Shown here: piece after piece, positions 1 through 10,632 of the stretch
How the letters are laid out: each line of letters begins with the position of its first letter
Position numbering within the stretch: position 1 is the first letter of the stretch
Assembly (NCBI GenBank): GCA_013398615.1
Contig: VZSR01003807.1
Location: 1,335,180-1,399,179 of the forward strand
From: Brachypodius melanocephalos
Taxonomy: Eukaryota; Chordata; Aves; Passeriformes; Pycnonotidae
Direction: 5' to 3'
Length of the DNA stretch: 64,000 nt
The notes under the pieces: model-generated
The model's input: the letters and a program-made list of their open reading frames with translations, nothing else
Database searches by the model: none
What the model was told of the DNA's origin: nothing
Made by a program: the position numbers and the translations under genes

Positions 1-3000
1 GTGCACCCCCCGCAATTAACCTGAAAGCCCCGCCCTTATCTCAGGTCGCAAAAGGGTCTGTAGGTTGCACTTGGAGCTCTGAAAATTGCGGCTGCTGTCC
101 CAGGAGAGTTGCAGTTTTGTCCCTGTAGCTGGCTTAGTGGGAGCTGCTGGGCTCCAGAAGATGGAACAGTCCCGTAGTGCCTGCAGCGAGGAAGGAGCCA
201 GGCTGCTTCTCACTAATGAGCTGCGCAAACTGCATAGGATTAAAAACATTCCTCGAGTGAGGCAGGAGACCACCACAGACAGTCTGCTCGGAGGAACACC
301 AAATAGTGCCCAAAAAAATCGAGCAGAGTCCTGCTGACTGCAGCTATTTATCCACCCAGAAGGAGGAGGGGTGGAGGTGTCATGAGAGAGGCTTGGGAAA
401 AGACAAAGGAGAATCTGAGTTTGTGCAGGGAACACGGATATCCCATCTTCCAAAGGTCTTTCTACGGCTATGCTTTGAATTTCCAGGCCAGGAGACAACA
501 ACTATTGTGTGTAGTGCCCTGTGGACAATTTGGCTGGGGTACAGAAATTACAACCAGATTTTCAAAACCTCAGTAGTGACAGGAAAGATCAGCCACCAGA
601 AACATCACTTAGGAGATCCTCGGGGCGTAAATCACAACTGAGCTTATGGCAGCACCCTTGCAATACTGAGGGCAGCCGCATGTTTGGTGGTGGAGGCTTT
701 TGGAGATGAATATTTTGGCATTTCCCAGACAGTGGTCACCTGGCTGCTTCCCTTGGTCAACTTGGGTAACAGCTTGAAGACTTTAGTGTCTGACCAGCCT
801 GGCAAATATTGGGACAGCATAAAATCCCTTCCTGACACAAAGGCATTTGCTGGAGTTCCGATAACAAAGTTGGCAGCAGCTTTTTCAGGCAGGCATTCTG
901 CTGTGCTGGTGCTGCCATCCTTGCTGCTCTGCATTATCCATAGAACTGCATGAAGATAGAGTGTGATCAAAGAGGTGAACACATTGGGCTGGGAGTAGAG
1001 AAACCTAGATGTTTGTCCTCGAGATGTTGCCTACCTGTTGCTGGACCGAAGGTGATTCCTGTCACCTCTTTGTGTCCACTTTCACTCCCAGGACAGGCTG
1101 CTCTATCCTGGCTGCTTTGGTCTGGGATTGTCTCTTGCTCCTCACAGGTCCAGCATGTGCCACAGGAAAGGACCCACAATCAATTATATGTTTCTGATGT
1201 AATTGTTAGACTGCAAAGTATTTTGAGATCCTCAGGAAAGGAGGTTTCCTCTGCCCATTTACACAGTGGGCCCACAGTCATGCCTCTGTGTGCATGTGCA
1301 GGCTGTGCACAGATCATTCTTAAAATGCTCTTAAAAGCTGCATCTTCCACTGGGACAGATATCAAATAGGGCTACGAAAATTCAAAGCAATCTTTACCAT
1401 CAGGGCCTGCAAACACAAGCTATGACAAGCCAAATGTAATTTTAGGCTGGAATATGTACCAGTGGTAATACAAGCTTCCTTGAGAAGCTGAAAGAGACGG
1501 CAAGATGGTGATGCTCCCTCCCCCAGCAGGGAGGATTTGTGGCTCAGCCAGGGCACCTCTCCTGTGGGGAGGGAGCACCGTGCCCCACCAGCCCTTCCAC
1601 CTGAGTCAGCTCCCAGGCTGCCCACTCATGATGTGCATTTTGGCATCATCCAGGCTGTTTCCCTCCACCCCAGCACAGGAATGCCACACGTGATCCTTGG
1701 GGTTTATGGGAACCAAGTTACCAAGTTTTCCATTGCTCCTTGCTGTGAGAACCCACGGCAGAAGCAGGATAATCCCTCTCTTTCATCATCTGTACTTTGA
1801 ATGTTATTATTGAAAAGCATTTTTGCAATCCTCTTTACACAAAAAATTGGGCAAGCTGAGTACATCCTTCATGCTTACCGGAAGCTTTCACAGAAAAGTG
1901 GTTCCAGCCAGCATGGGCAGAGGTCAGGCATACAGAGAAAACACACAAAAAATCACATGCAAACCTATTCCTGTTTTATTAAAACAGCTAAAAACTATTA
2001 CTTTGCACTGCCCTTCCCCACCAGAGACAGCAAAAATAAACATAAAACCATGCCCATGGCAGCTGGCCACAATTCTTACAGAGTGGGGGGAAAATTGGTT
2101 TACTGAAGTTTAGAAACTTGCCTGACACATTGGCAGAGTGGTACTACTTTCCTACTAATTCACTCTGGGAAATGTCACCGAACACTTTGTGTGCAGCTGA
2201 AGTTAGAACAGAGCCCATAGGTCTGGCAGGAGACAGAGACACATTTTAGACCCCAATGCAGTAACTCTGCTGCAGTTAGTAAATGTACCCTGATTAAAAC
2301 AGAAAAAAAATCCTCAAACGTGGCTAATTAATATTAGGAGCCCACCCACAGTTTTTGAAAATTGTTCATATTTTCCAGGGTTTGTGCTGATTTTAAAGAG
2401 ATAGCAGCATGCTCCTAAAAGCTCTGTGCACAGGAACAATACTGAGGCTGAGGGCTGGGTTTGCTGAGTGCAGTGTTTCATTAGTATAGCTCTACTGAAA
2501 GAGTGTTTTCAGTCTGTGCTGCAAAGTGAGCCAGCATAAGCTGGCCTCAGCCCAGACATCTCTATTTCCACAGCAAGTCGAAGACAATCCCTTGGAGAGA
2601 AGCATGAGAGATGCTGGAGCAAGCAAAATTCATGACAACTGTCTGTCTGGAGATTTCCCGAGTTAGCAATCACACCTGGACCATCATGTTCTGCAGAGGC
2701 CAGTGACCACACCCTCTGTTATTTAATTTAATCTCTTTTTGTACCAAGACCTTTGGTCTCTGCAGCATCCTCTGGCAGTGTCTCCTGCAGTTCAAGCATA
2801 CAAAAGGGTTCTTCCTTTATATTTGATATTCCTTTATATTTGATAATTTTACCAGGAATGCACTGATCCTTGGCAATATTATGAAACAGCGATTCAAGAT
2901 TTTCTGTTCACCTTCAGCCTTTTATGTTCATATTTCCTATACCAGTGGATTCTCTTCCAAGCTGAAATGTCTTGGTCTCTGTAGGCACTCTGTTGCTCCA

Positions 3001-4140
3001 CAGTTCTTTTCCTGGATGTCTCACATCTTACCCACTGCCATACCTGGGGTGACCTGCAGCAACCAATGAAGCAATAATCTCCAATCTTTCTTTTGTCAGA
3101 TCCTCCCACATAGACATTCTCTTTTGCCTTTTCTCCCTGTCCTTTTCCCAGTGCATGTTTGCCCTCTCCATTCGGAGCCTTGTTAAAACTCCAGGCTGTG
3201 TTCCCTTACCAAAACAGATGAGAGAGGGAACATTGTGAATGTTGATGGGATGTAGAGGTTCACAGTTACAAATGTCAACCCACAGGCTCTATAGACAAAC
3301 TGTTTGTGGCCTATTTCTCACTCAAGATACTTCTAGGCTTAATAAAGGAAACCCTCAAATTTAGTAATGGATTATATATGCCATGTACATGATATTATGT
3401 CTAAATTAGCCATTTATTAATTCATAATCCATGTATGTCAGACATGCCAGCTCAAGTTAGGAAGACATCATGTGAAGGTCTGTGGTCTGAGCCTTTGAGC
3501 AGAGTGATTTATTATCCCTCCTCTAGGTCTGCTGCCTTGCAGGAGACAAGAGCATCATCACAGGAGTATGTCTGGCCTTTTGATTTCAGGTCTCAGAGCA
3601 AAATTTGGGAAAGCTGGAAAACAAATGGAAGAGAATAAAATATTTACTATTGTCTCCACACAAAGTGCTGAATTTTATACAGCTTTTCCCAGAACAATAT
3701 AGATCAATGAAAATGCTTTTCGACAAAGTGGAGACATAATGTTCTTCGACAAAAGAATGGCTGCCTGGTCGATCAGTCAAAATCCTAGCTTGGACAAAAC
3801 CATTTTCCCATTCAAGGCTGAATTACATGCTGCTGTCTGTAGGGTTAAACCCTGTCTGCCAGGGTTAAAATGTCTGAAGCCTTTTTGTCAGTATTTGCAT
3901 GAAGGAGTGCTGGAGCACCATCACTGAGACATTTTTCGTGGGAGCACGGGAGCGCTTCCACATGAGCACTTCAGAACAGTGAGGCTGTCCAGGAGATCTG
4001 ATCCCTAGGATGGCTGCAAGGAAATCCATAACCGCAGCACCAGTGTTTTTCCACCCCTCTTTGCTCCCTCTCAGCAGCTACCATGAATAACAAGCAGGAA
4101 AAACAGAGGCAGGTTTTGAAGAGAAATGAGGGCAGCAGTG
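1..4140. other. AGT upstream intergenic DNA, no gene recognised
   Basis: No open reading frame here resembles a protein family I know, and none has a convincing exon structure. The longest (minus strand, 16-501, 161 codons) has no recognisable domain and reads as chance in GC-rich DNA. In human the next gene beyond AGT is CAPN9, tens of kilobases away and divergent, so its absence here is expected. The only clear structure is a short tandem duplication at 2812-2845, listed separately. The first 700 bases have more CpG than the rest, but I could not assign them to a repeat or promoter. Confidence 0.6.
2812..2845. repeat. 17-bp perfect tandem duplication
   Basis: The unit TTCCTTTATATTTGATA occurs twice in direct succession (2812-2828 and 2829-2845) without a mismatch. 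This looks like a recent local slippage or duplication in AT-rich DNA upstream of AGT. No function is implied. Confidence 0.9.
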
Positions 4141-4147
4141 GGGAGGA

Positions 4148-4186
4148 GGGGGGCGGGCCCGGCTTATGCAAGAGTGGGGATAAAAG
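4148..4186 (+). promoter_or_regulatory. AGT: Probable AGT core promoter: GC box, C/EBP-like site, TATA box
   Basis: Three elements stand in the usual order on the AGT strand. A G-rich GC box has its GGGCGGG core at 4151-4157. A C/EBP-type half site TTATGCAA follows at 4164-4171. A TATA-like GATAAAAG lies at 4179-4186. Transcription would start about 25-30 bases after the TATA box, near 4207-4215. Mammalian AGT genes also use a TATA promoter with a short untranslated exon 1, and C/EBP factors are known regulators of hepatic AGT. The assignment to AGT rests on strand, position and layout; no transcript data are available to me. Confidence 0.5.
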
Positions 4187-4209
4187 GGGCAGCCAAGCAC
4201 TCCCCCAAA

Positions 4210-4259
4210 ATCGGAGAGTGGGGCACAAGGAGAGCACACACCTCACCGCTGAAGAACAG
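4210..4259 (+). other. AGT: Probable AGT non-coding exon 1
   Basis: This is the inferred 5' untranslated exon, from an approximate start about 25 bases after the TATA-like box to a possible donor CAG|GTTTGA at 4259/4260. An upstream exon must exist, because the ATG-containing exon is preceded by a strong pyrimidine-rich acceptor (AG at 9814-9815) with under 30 bases of leader. The donor is weak (T at +3), so the exon end is the least certain part. The length of about 50 nt is similar to the short first exon of mammalian AGT. Confidence 0.4.
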
Positions 4260-7200
4260 GTTTGAGAGCTCTGTGTTTCTTTGTACCTTTACTGTGCCTG
4301 TTGCAGGGAGAGGTTCTTTAGAAAATGTGTGTGGGCCACAGGCTTGTTTTGGAAGGGGATGCTTGTAGAACGGCCTTGCTTTCACCTTCTCGGGCTCCTT
4401 GTTGCCAGAAAGGTTTTGCCCAAATTTGGCCCAGTGCAAGTTCTCTGGCACAGCTCTCTTTAAGGGGCAAAATCCTTGTACACCAGAGCTGGAGGGCAGG
4501 AGAGAGACTCCAATTTCTAAAGTTGAAGCTCTATCTTAAAGCACACTCTCATTCCCAAAACCATGGCAACCCAACAAAAAAAACCTGACAAGAGTCCACA
4601 TATAGTAATTGGAATAATGCTCATGCACTCCTGCTTAAAAACATCTCAGAAGTAAAATGAAAGACTAACTGTAGCAAAGTACTACTAACAAGGATAAAAT
4701 ATGTTGCAGGTGTGGCAGGGTATGTTCTTCATAATCTGAAACTTCCCCCTTCAGAAGAAACTGTTAGAGGATTAAAGACAAAGATCTAAGAAGGCTGCTG
4801 GTGTGTGATGCATCTTAATAGGGGAATATTAATTGAGTGGGCACAAGTGACTGGCAAATGAGGGGGGGAACTGTGTCTGAGCTTTGTAGTAGTGCATGAA
4901 CATAAGGTGAAATCAAAGGTTCTCCCTCATTTCTGGGGCCAGCCAAATTCCCGGTGGCCTGAAGCAGGAGGAGGACTGTGGTGAAAACAGGACATTGAAC
5001 CTTACCTGGGGAAACTTCTTTTTCTGGAGAAAGCTAGGTATTTTAATTTGATTACTTTATTGATGTGGGGGCAAGGGTGGAGGGCAAAAGAGAGACTTCT
5101 GTGCTCCTCAAAGACACCAACTATTTTTTTATCGACAGAAAACAATAGAACTGAGTGCACAAACCAAAAGACGCCCAGGGATCGACTTGGCTGAAAACCC
5201 TGAGAGTATTCTTTAACTGAACTTTCTTCATGTGGCAGAGCCACTAGACCGGCATGTTAGATTTGTTGTTCAGGTGACTCCTGCTCCTCCTCTTCCTCAG
5301 GGCAGCATCCCCTGCAGCCAGAGATGCCTGTTTAGTGCTGGTACCTACAGCAAAAGGAGACCAACATCTGTAGCATGGCTAGGTCATCACTTTCAGGGGA
5401 GCTGGAAGCAGGAGATACCCAAACAACGACATTGTCTGGATGCTACAGAATAAAGGCATAATGATTTAAGGGAAAAAATACAGTGGGTGAAGAGTTTGTG
5501 ATTTCCCCTTTCAGTATTTGTTGTTGACAGAAAACACGTAAGTCTGACAGCTGTACTATATGTTATTAGCATTACTTGTAGCTGATTAGCCAAAGCCAGT
5601 AATTCTTTTTAATAAGGATACTTTTCAGGGTTTTATGGAATACAAGGTGCTCTTCCATGAAACAGCTTTCATTGGTATGCCCTCGATACAGAGAGCACTG
5701 GGATGGGTTTTCTTTTTACCTGTGTTCAGGCCTCATCTCGGGGGACACAGCAGAGCAGCTACAGCTCACAGGCTCAGCTTGGTCTGGCCATTTGTGTGCA
5801 CTGCTGGTGCCTGCCCAGTGCCTCAGGTGGACCCACATGGGTGGTGGTGCAGGAGATACAGATTTGGGCTGTGCTCACATCCCACTCACAGCTCCACTGG
5901 CCTCTAAAGGACCAGCTGGCTCCCCTGGTCTGCCTGTGGGAAGGAGTCTCCAGGGTAGAGGGGAAAGAGGGAGGATTGCAACCTGAAACCTAACTTGATC
6001 TCTTAGCATTTAGCTGGGCAATATGCATTTTTCATTTTTTGTTCTTCTCCCTTTGCCTGTATTCATTGCTTGGCTTGAAGCATTTTAAAGCTGTCTGGAG
6101 ATGGTACAAACACTTGGGGATCATTCTCTCGGCAGATGCCTCCTCAACTGAGATGCTCAGGCAGCAAGAGGACAAAACAACTTCATATATATTTCAAGTT
6201 GTTTGTTTCAGCCTTCAGTGCCTGATAGCATGGTATACAAGCCTGGGCTCAGAACCACTTTTGGACCTCATTAGAGTGACGGTAATCAGATTGTTTAAAT
6301 GAAAAGCAGGACTGCAGAGACAGAAATTTCTCATGTCTTTGGCATTAGGCACCTGGCACACAGCCCTTGGGCTGGCAGGACTCAGCTGTCCCTGTCTCCA
6401 CCTTTATCTCCACCAGTTCCAGCTGCCCTGGGACACTGAAAACATCCCCCTCTCTCAGCTCTCTCCTTGAACCCAACATGTAGCTGGGCACTGCAGTACA
6501 AATCGTGCCTGACTGGCCCTCTAAAATCGAAGCACAGATGATAAATCAGCCCTATTCCTGTTTGAGCCATGGGATTTTAATTACTAAGAATAGCAGGGGC
6601 ACTGAACACCCAGTCTAACCAATTGCATTGTCCTTGGTTTGATTCACTGTTTATTTGCTTAAATAAGAAGAGGCACACCAAAACTGAAAGATTGTTTCAA
6701 AAGCAGCAGAAATATCTGCAAATCCCAAACCATTTTCCCAAACAGGACTTGGGAGGCTGAGACTGGGAGGGATGATGTCTTTGTGATCCAGCTCTGGCAA
6801 CCTCACCTATCTGGCTTTCATCTTCTCCATTTCAACATGTTTTGTTCAAGAGTAGAAGGAACAAAGCCTTGACATTCTGAACAGTTCAAGAGGGAAAGAA
6901 GCAGTAAAAATTGAGAGCTTAATCACTTTACTCTGCAGTAGCATGCACACCTCACACACTCCTGGGTCCCCAGGCTGCAAGGTAGAGATTAAAGGCGATT
7001 TATTTGCGAAGACAAAAATCTGATCCGACTGTACAACAAATATAAGTACAGAGGAATCTACATTCCTTTCAGTCTGGCACAAAATGATGCCTTTTCAGCC
7101 CCTATAATCAGTTATTCTGCATGGTAAAACGCCCTTGTCTCCCTGGGTAAATGTGTAACTGCACAGGTGCGCTGGGTCTGGCTAAAGGTTGTGTGCCCAC

Positions 7201-7304
7201 CCTGGAACTTTCTATGCAGCTGGTGTTAAGCCTGGCTCAGGTTTCATTGGGCCCGGCCTGGCCTGAGATAGCTTCTGTGAGCCCCAGGCTGTGATGTAAA
7301 GCAG

Positions 7305-7665
7305 CTTTGCGCAACGCTGCCGCAGCCCTGTAGAAAGAGCAGAATTCCACCGGCAGTCCCACCGCCCCGGGGGACGAGGTGTCCTGAGGAGCTCACCCGA
7401 GGGACAACACCATCGGAGGGGCAACCAAGGGGTGACAGCCCCCCAACACAGAGGCGAGTAAGCGCTCTTACTGGGTTTGCTTTGAATGCCGCTTTTGTAA
7501 CTCAGGTGCTCGTGCTTTTCCAAAGGGCTCGGGGCTTTCTTCTTTAGCCAAATAAACCACGCTGGCTTTCCGCAGATGGGGCTTGGGGTAAGTGCTTGGC
7601 AGCGAGAGCTGCTCCTCTCGCTTCTGCTCTTGGAACAAAAGCCGAAGGGGGGGCTCTGGCAGCCG
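7305..7665. other. CpG-dense block in AGT intron 1
   Basis: By eye this stretch holds roughly twenty CpG dinucleotides in about 360 bases, while the flanking intron has very few. It has no recognised coding content. A 215-codon open frame on the minus strand (7212-7859) overlaps it, which is expected where GC-rich DNA lacks stop codons. It could be an intronic regulatory element or an alternative promoter; the sequence alone does not decide. Confidence 0.4.
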
Positions 7666-8970
7666 GAGAGAAGGGACCACTGGGTGCCAATAGTGCCTAA
7701 TGGCACAGCCTGCCTGGGTGGCCCTCCCTGCTGTGCAGGAAAGATTAAGTAACGCCTCAAAAGAATGGTACGATGGAAAGAACAGTGTGGGAAGGGCATT
7801 CCTTCTAATTTGTGGCTTTTTGGTTTGTTTTCCTGAGCATCCCAATGTGAAAAATGCATCGAGTAGTCTAGAAATCCACTAGCACAGCAGCTGGGCTAAC
7901 TGTGAAAGTGAAGTGGGGAAGGCACCTCCCAAGATGATTTTTTAACCGGTCATAAGCAATGAATATGCTCTGTCATGCATGTCATGCTACCAGCGGGGCT
8001 GGGGAGGTGAAGAGGGGACAGCAGCAAGACTGTACTGCCCACACAGTAACTTAGGGGATGAGATGGGAGTTGGTGGGGAAGAACAATCCTTGGGTGAAGG
8101 CACAGGGACAGAGACCTACAGCAGGTGCTCCCCTGCATGTCTCTGGAGGGCAGAGAGTTTCAGTCTCGACCCACAGGCATTCAGCAGGAAGACACACAGA
8201 CATCCTGAGTGACCACCACAGCAACACAAAATCCATTTGCAAACCCAGCTGTTAGATGGGAGCCTACAGCCTGGGAATGTAGATATGTTAGCAGGCAGCC
8301 ATACTTAGCAAGGTATGTCTAGTTACCAAGCATCTGCACATCTCAGTTGTTGTTTGTGCAAGAGAGTGGTGGTGCTACAAACTGGGATATTATTAGGCAT
8401 GAAATACTTGGGGACCCCTCAGGGGAAAGAATATGATTATAAATTGTAAATTAGGCTGGGAAAGGGCCAGGTCTTGAAGAGAAGGGTTTAAAAACAAGCG
8501 CTTCCACCCTGTGTAAAGTGTTGGTCAGACAAACACTGCTCTATGGCCTCTCAAAAGGCTCAGGCTACCAGAATTACAATACCTAACAGACTGGTGTGAC
8601 TCAAAAAGCCTTGGAGAAAGAAAGCAGAGAGCAGGGTTTGGGTATTGGCAAGGCTGATAGCATTTTGCCCATCCAGTGAGCTCTGCAGAACTCAAAATGG
8701 GTGAAAGAGGGTGAACAAAGCTACAATAAACAAGGATTTACTAGTAGAATAAAAATACAGCTCTGAATAACAGCATTTATTTGGCTGATGATATGAGTTA
8801 CAGATGCATCATTTTCAACACATTTTAATTTGGATTTCAAATACACAGATCAAATGTCATATACTAGAAACCCAAGAAAGATACAGCAGAGCTACTAGTT
8901 ATCAAAAAGTTTGGTATAGGAAAGAGAGAATTCTAAAAATACAGAATTTGTCAGTGGGTATAATTTGTCA

Positions 8971-8986
8971 GTGTGTGTGTGTGTGT
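8971..8986. repeat. Short (GT)n microsatellite
   Basis: About eight GT dinucleotide units lie within AGT intron 1. It is an ordinary simple repeat. Confidence 0.8.
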
Positions 8987-9818
8987 CCATGACATTCTCA
9001 TTCCCAATATGAATTACATCCTTTGTGCTGAAACACCAGTGTCATCCATGTATGGTAAATTTCTCTGCTTCTTGTCAGGAAAAACAAGAGCAGCAAGTGG
9101 TCTTTTACCTCAGGAGAAGACTGCCTGCATAGATGAGTAAAACACAGCCTACCCCTTCTAACTCTGCATTCAGACATAGAAGGTGCAATGAAAATGGTTT
9201 CAGTGTGAGCACATTTGTATAATGGAGCCTGGAGTGTGTTTGCCAAAAAGCTAGGATTAATGTTTGCACTGGGCTATGAAAACTTAACATGCTCTGCTAG
9301 TGCCAAGTATTTTGCTGACTAGACAGATAAAGCAGGACCATTCTGTGTTTGGACCTTAAGAGAGCTGGTTTCCAAACCCACTTCCTGCATAACAGCAGGG
9401 ACATCGCTCAGCCCATCCATGTGTCAGCAAGGCTCAGTGCAGCAGTTTGAAGAGATGGCTCTGACCAGGTCCCAGGAACAAATGTTGATGCATTTGTTGC
9501 AAAACAAGGTTCTGCAGAAGTAGCATGCTCTAGTTTGCAGGCATAACCAGCATCCACAACCATTCCCACACTAAATCCTTAGGGTATTGCACTGGGTAAT
9601 GGAGTCACATCTGCTTACCATTTCCTACCTGCTGCCATTGAAAGTGGTGTCTGTCTCATCCTGGGCTATTTGGGGGAAGAGTCAGACCAAATGTCACTTA
9701 ATACTGAAATTCCCACCTTTGTAACTCCAACACAGCACTAGCACCTCACCCTGTGATTAACAGAAACTGTACTTGAGACTGACCAGTCTTCTTTCCTCCT
9801 CACTTTTTCTTTCAGCAG

Positions 9819-9842
9819 ACACCGTGGAGGCAATTTTCCAAC
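9819..9842 (+). other. AGT: AGT exon 2 leader before the ATG
   Basis: The acceptor region reads TTTCTTTCAGCAG, so splicing can occur at either of two AGs three bases apart (exon start 9816 or 9819). This is a NAGNAG-type tandem acceptor that changes only the untranslated leader. The ATG at 9843 is the first in the exon and begins the signal peptide directly. Confidence 0.7.
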
Positions 9843-10632
9843 ATGAACCTGGCAGCAGATCTTCTCTGCTTGTTGGCTTGCCTTACCGTGGTGACTTGTG
9901 ACCGGGTCTACGTCCACCCTTTCAATTTGTTTTCCTTCAATGAGAGTGACTGTGACAAGCTGGAAAAATTGGTCCAGGAGGGAAAGGCTATTGTCCCTGT
10001 CTCCATTGAGTCCCAAACCACACCTGAATATGAAGGTGACGTGAATGACAAGAACAAGTTGGAAGCCCCAAGCCTCAGCACCTGGGGGAAGGAGGAGCGG
10101 GGCTACCTGAGTGACTTGGTGTACGTGCTGGGCATGCGGTTTTACAGCGCCCTGCAGAAAGCACAGAGAGGACAAAATGTGCTCCTGTCCCCAACCAGCC
10201 TCTACAGCTCCTTGGTGTCATTCTACCTGGGTGCCTCAAACCAGACAGCACTTGATTTGCAGGGTTTGCTGGGATTTGTTCCCCCCTCTGGAAACCCTGA
10301 CTGCACTTCCACGGCAGTGGGCAGCAATTTCCTTTCCAGCCTGAGGACGATCGAAAGGCTCGTGAAGAGCGGGGACGAGGAGCTGCTCTTTGCCAAGACA
10401 CTGAGCCTGTTCTCTGCCCCTGGCACACCCCTCTTCCAGCTGTTCGTGGAACACTTGCTCCCCAGTGCTGATGCATTCTACGCCCGAGCTGTTGACTTTA
10501 CAAACCCCGGCGAGGCAGCCAAACAAATCAATGCCTTTGTGGAGGCCAAAAGCGAGGGTCGGAGGAAGTGCTTGCTGGGAGACATCGACCCGTCCACCGA
10601 GCTGCTGTTTGCAGTGGATGTCCGCTTGGCAG
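9843..10632 (+). CDS. AGT: AGT coding exon 1 (exon 2 of the gene): signal peptide, angiotensin I, N-terminal serpin domain
   Basis: This exon encodes residues 1-263 plus the first base of codon 264. It carries the signal peptide (1-19), angiotensin I (20-29, bases 9900-9929), the renin bond between Leu29 and Phe30, and the N-terminal half of the serpin fold, including the LSPTSLYSSLVSFYLGA helix region typical of serpins. The donor is GCAG|GTAGG at 10632/10633, phase 1. The open frame continues about 40 codons into the intron, so the exon end was set by the donor and by the fit to exon 3. Large first coding exons are normal in AGT. Confidence 0.97.

Larger units (their letters stand above)
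4260..9815 (+). other. AGT: AGT intron 1 (inferred), about 5.6 kb
   Basis: This intron runs between the inferred exon 1 donor and the acceptor of the ATG exon, whose pyrimidine tract covers 9789-9813. It contains no coding exon that I can support. Two things stand out: a CpG-dense block at about 7305-7665 and a short GT microsatellite near 8971-8986. Its extent depends on the exon 1 assignment. Confidence 0.4.

Noticed and set aside
16..501. 161-codon minus-strand open frame at the window start
   Set aside because: It is a mixed-composition translation without recognisable motifs. An overlapping plus-strand frame is equally open.
7212..7859. 215-codon open frame on the minus strand in AGT intron 1
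   Set aside because: Its composition reflects GC-rich DNA lacking stops. It shows no domain, repeat or splice support and no resemblance to a family I know.
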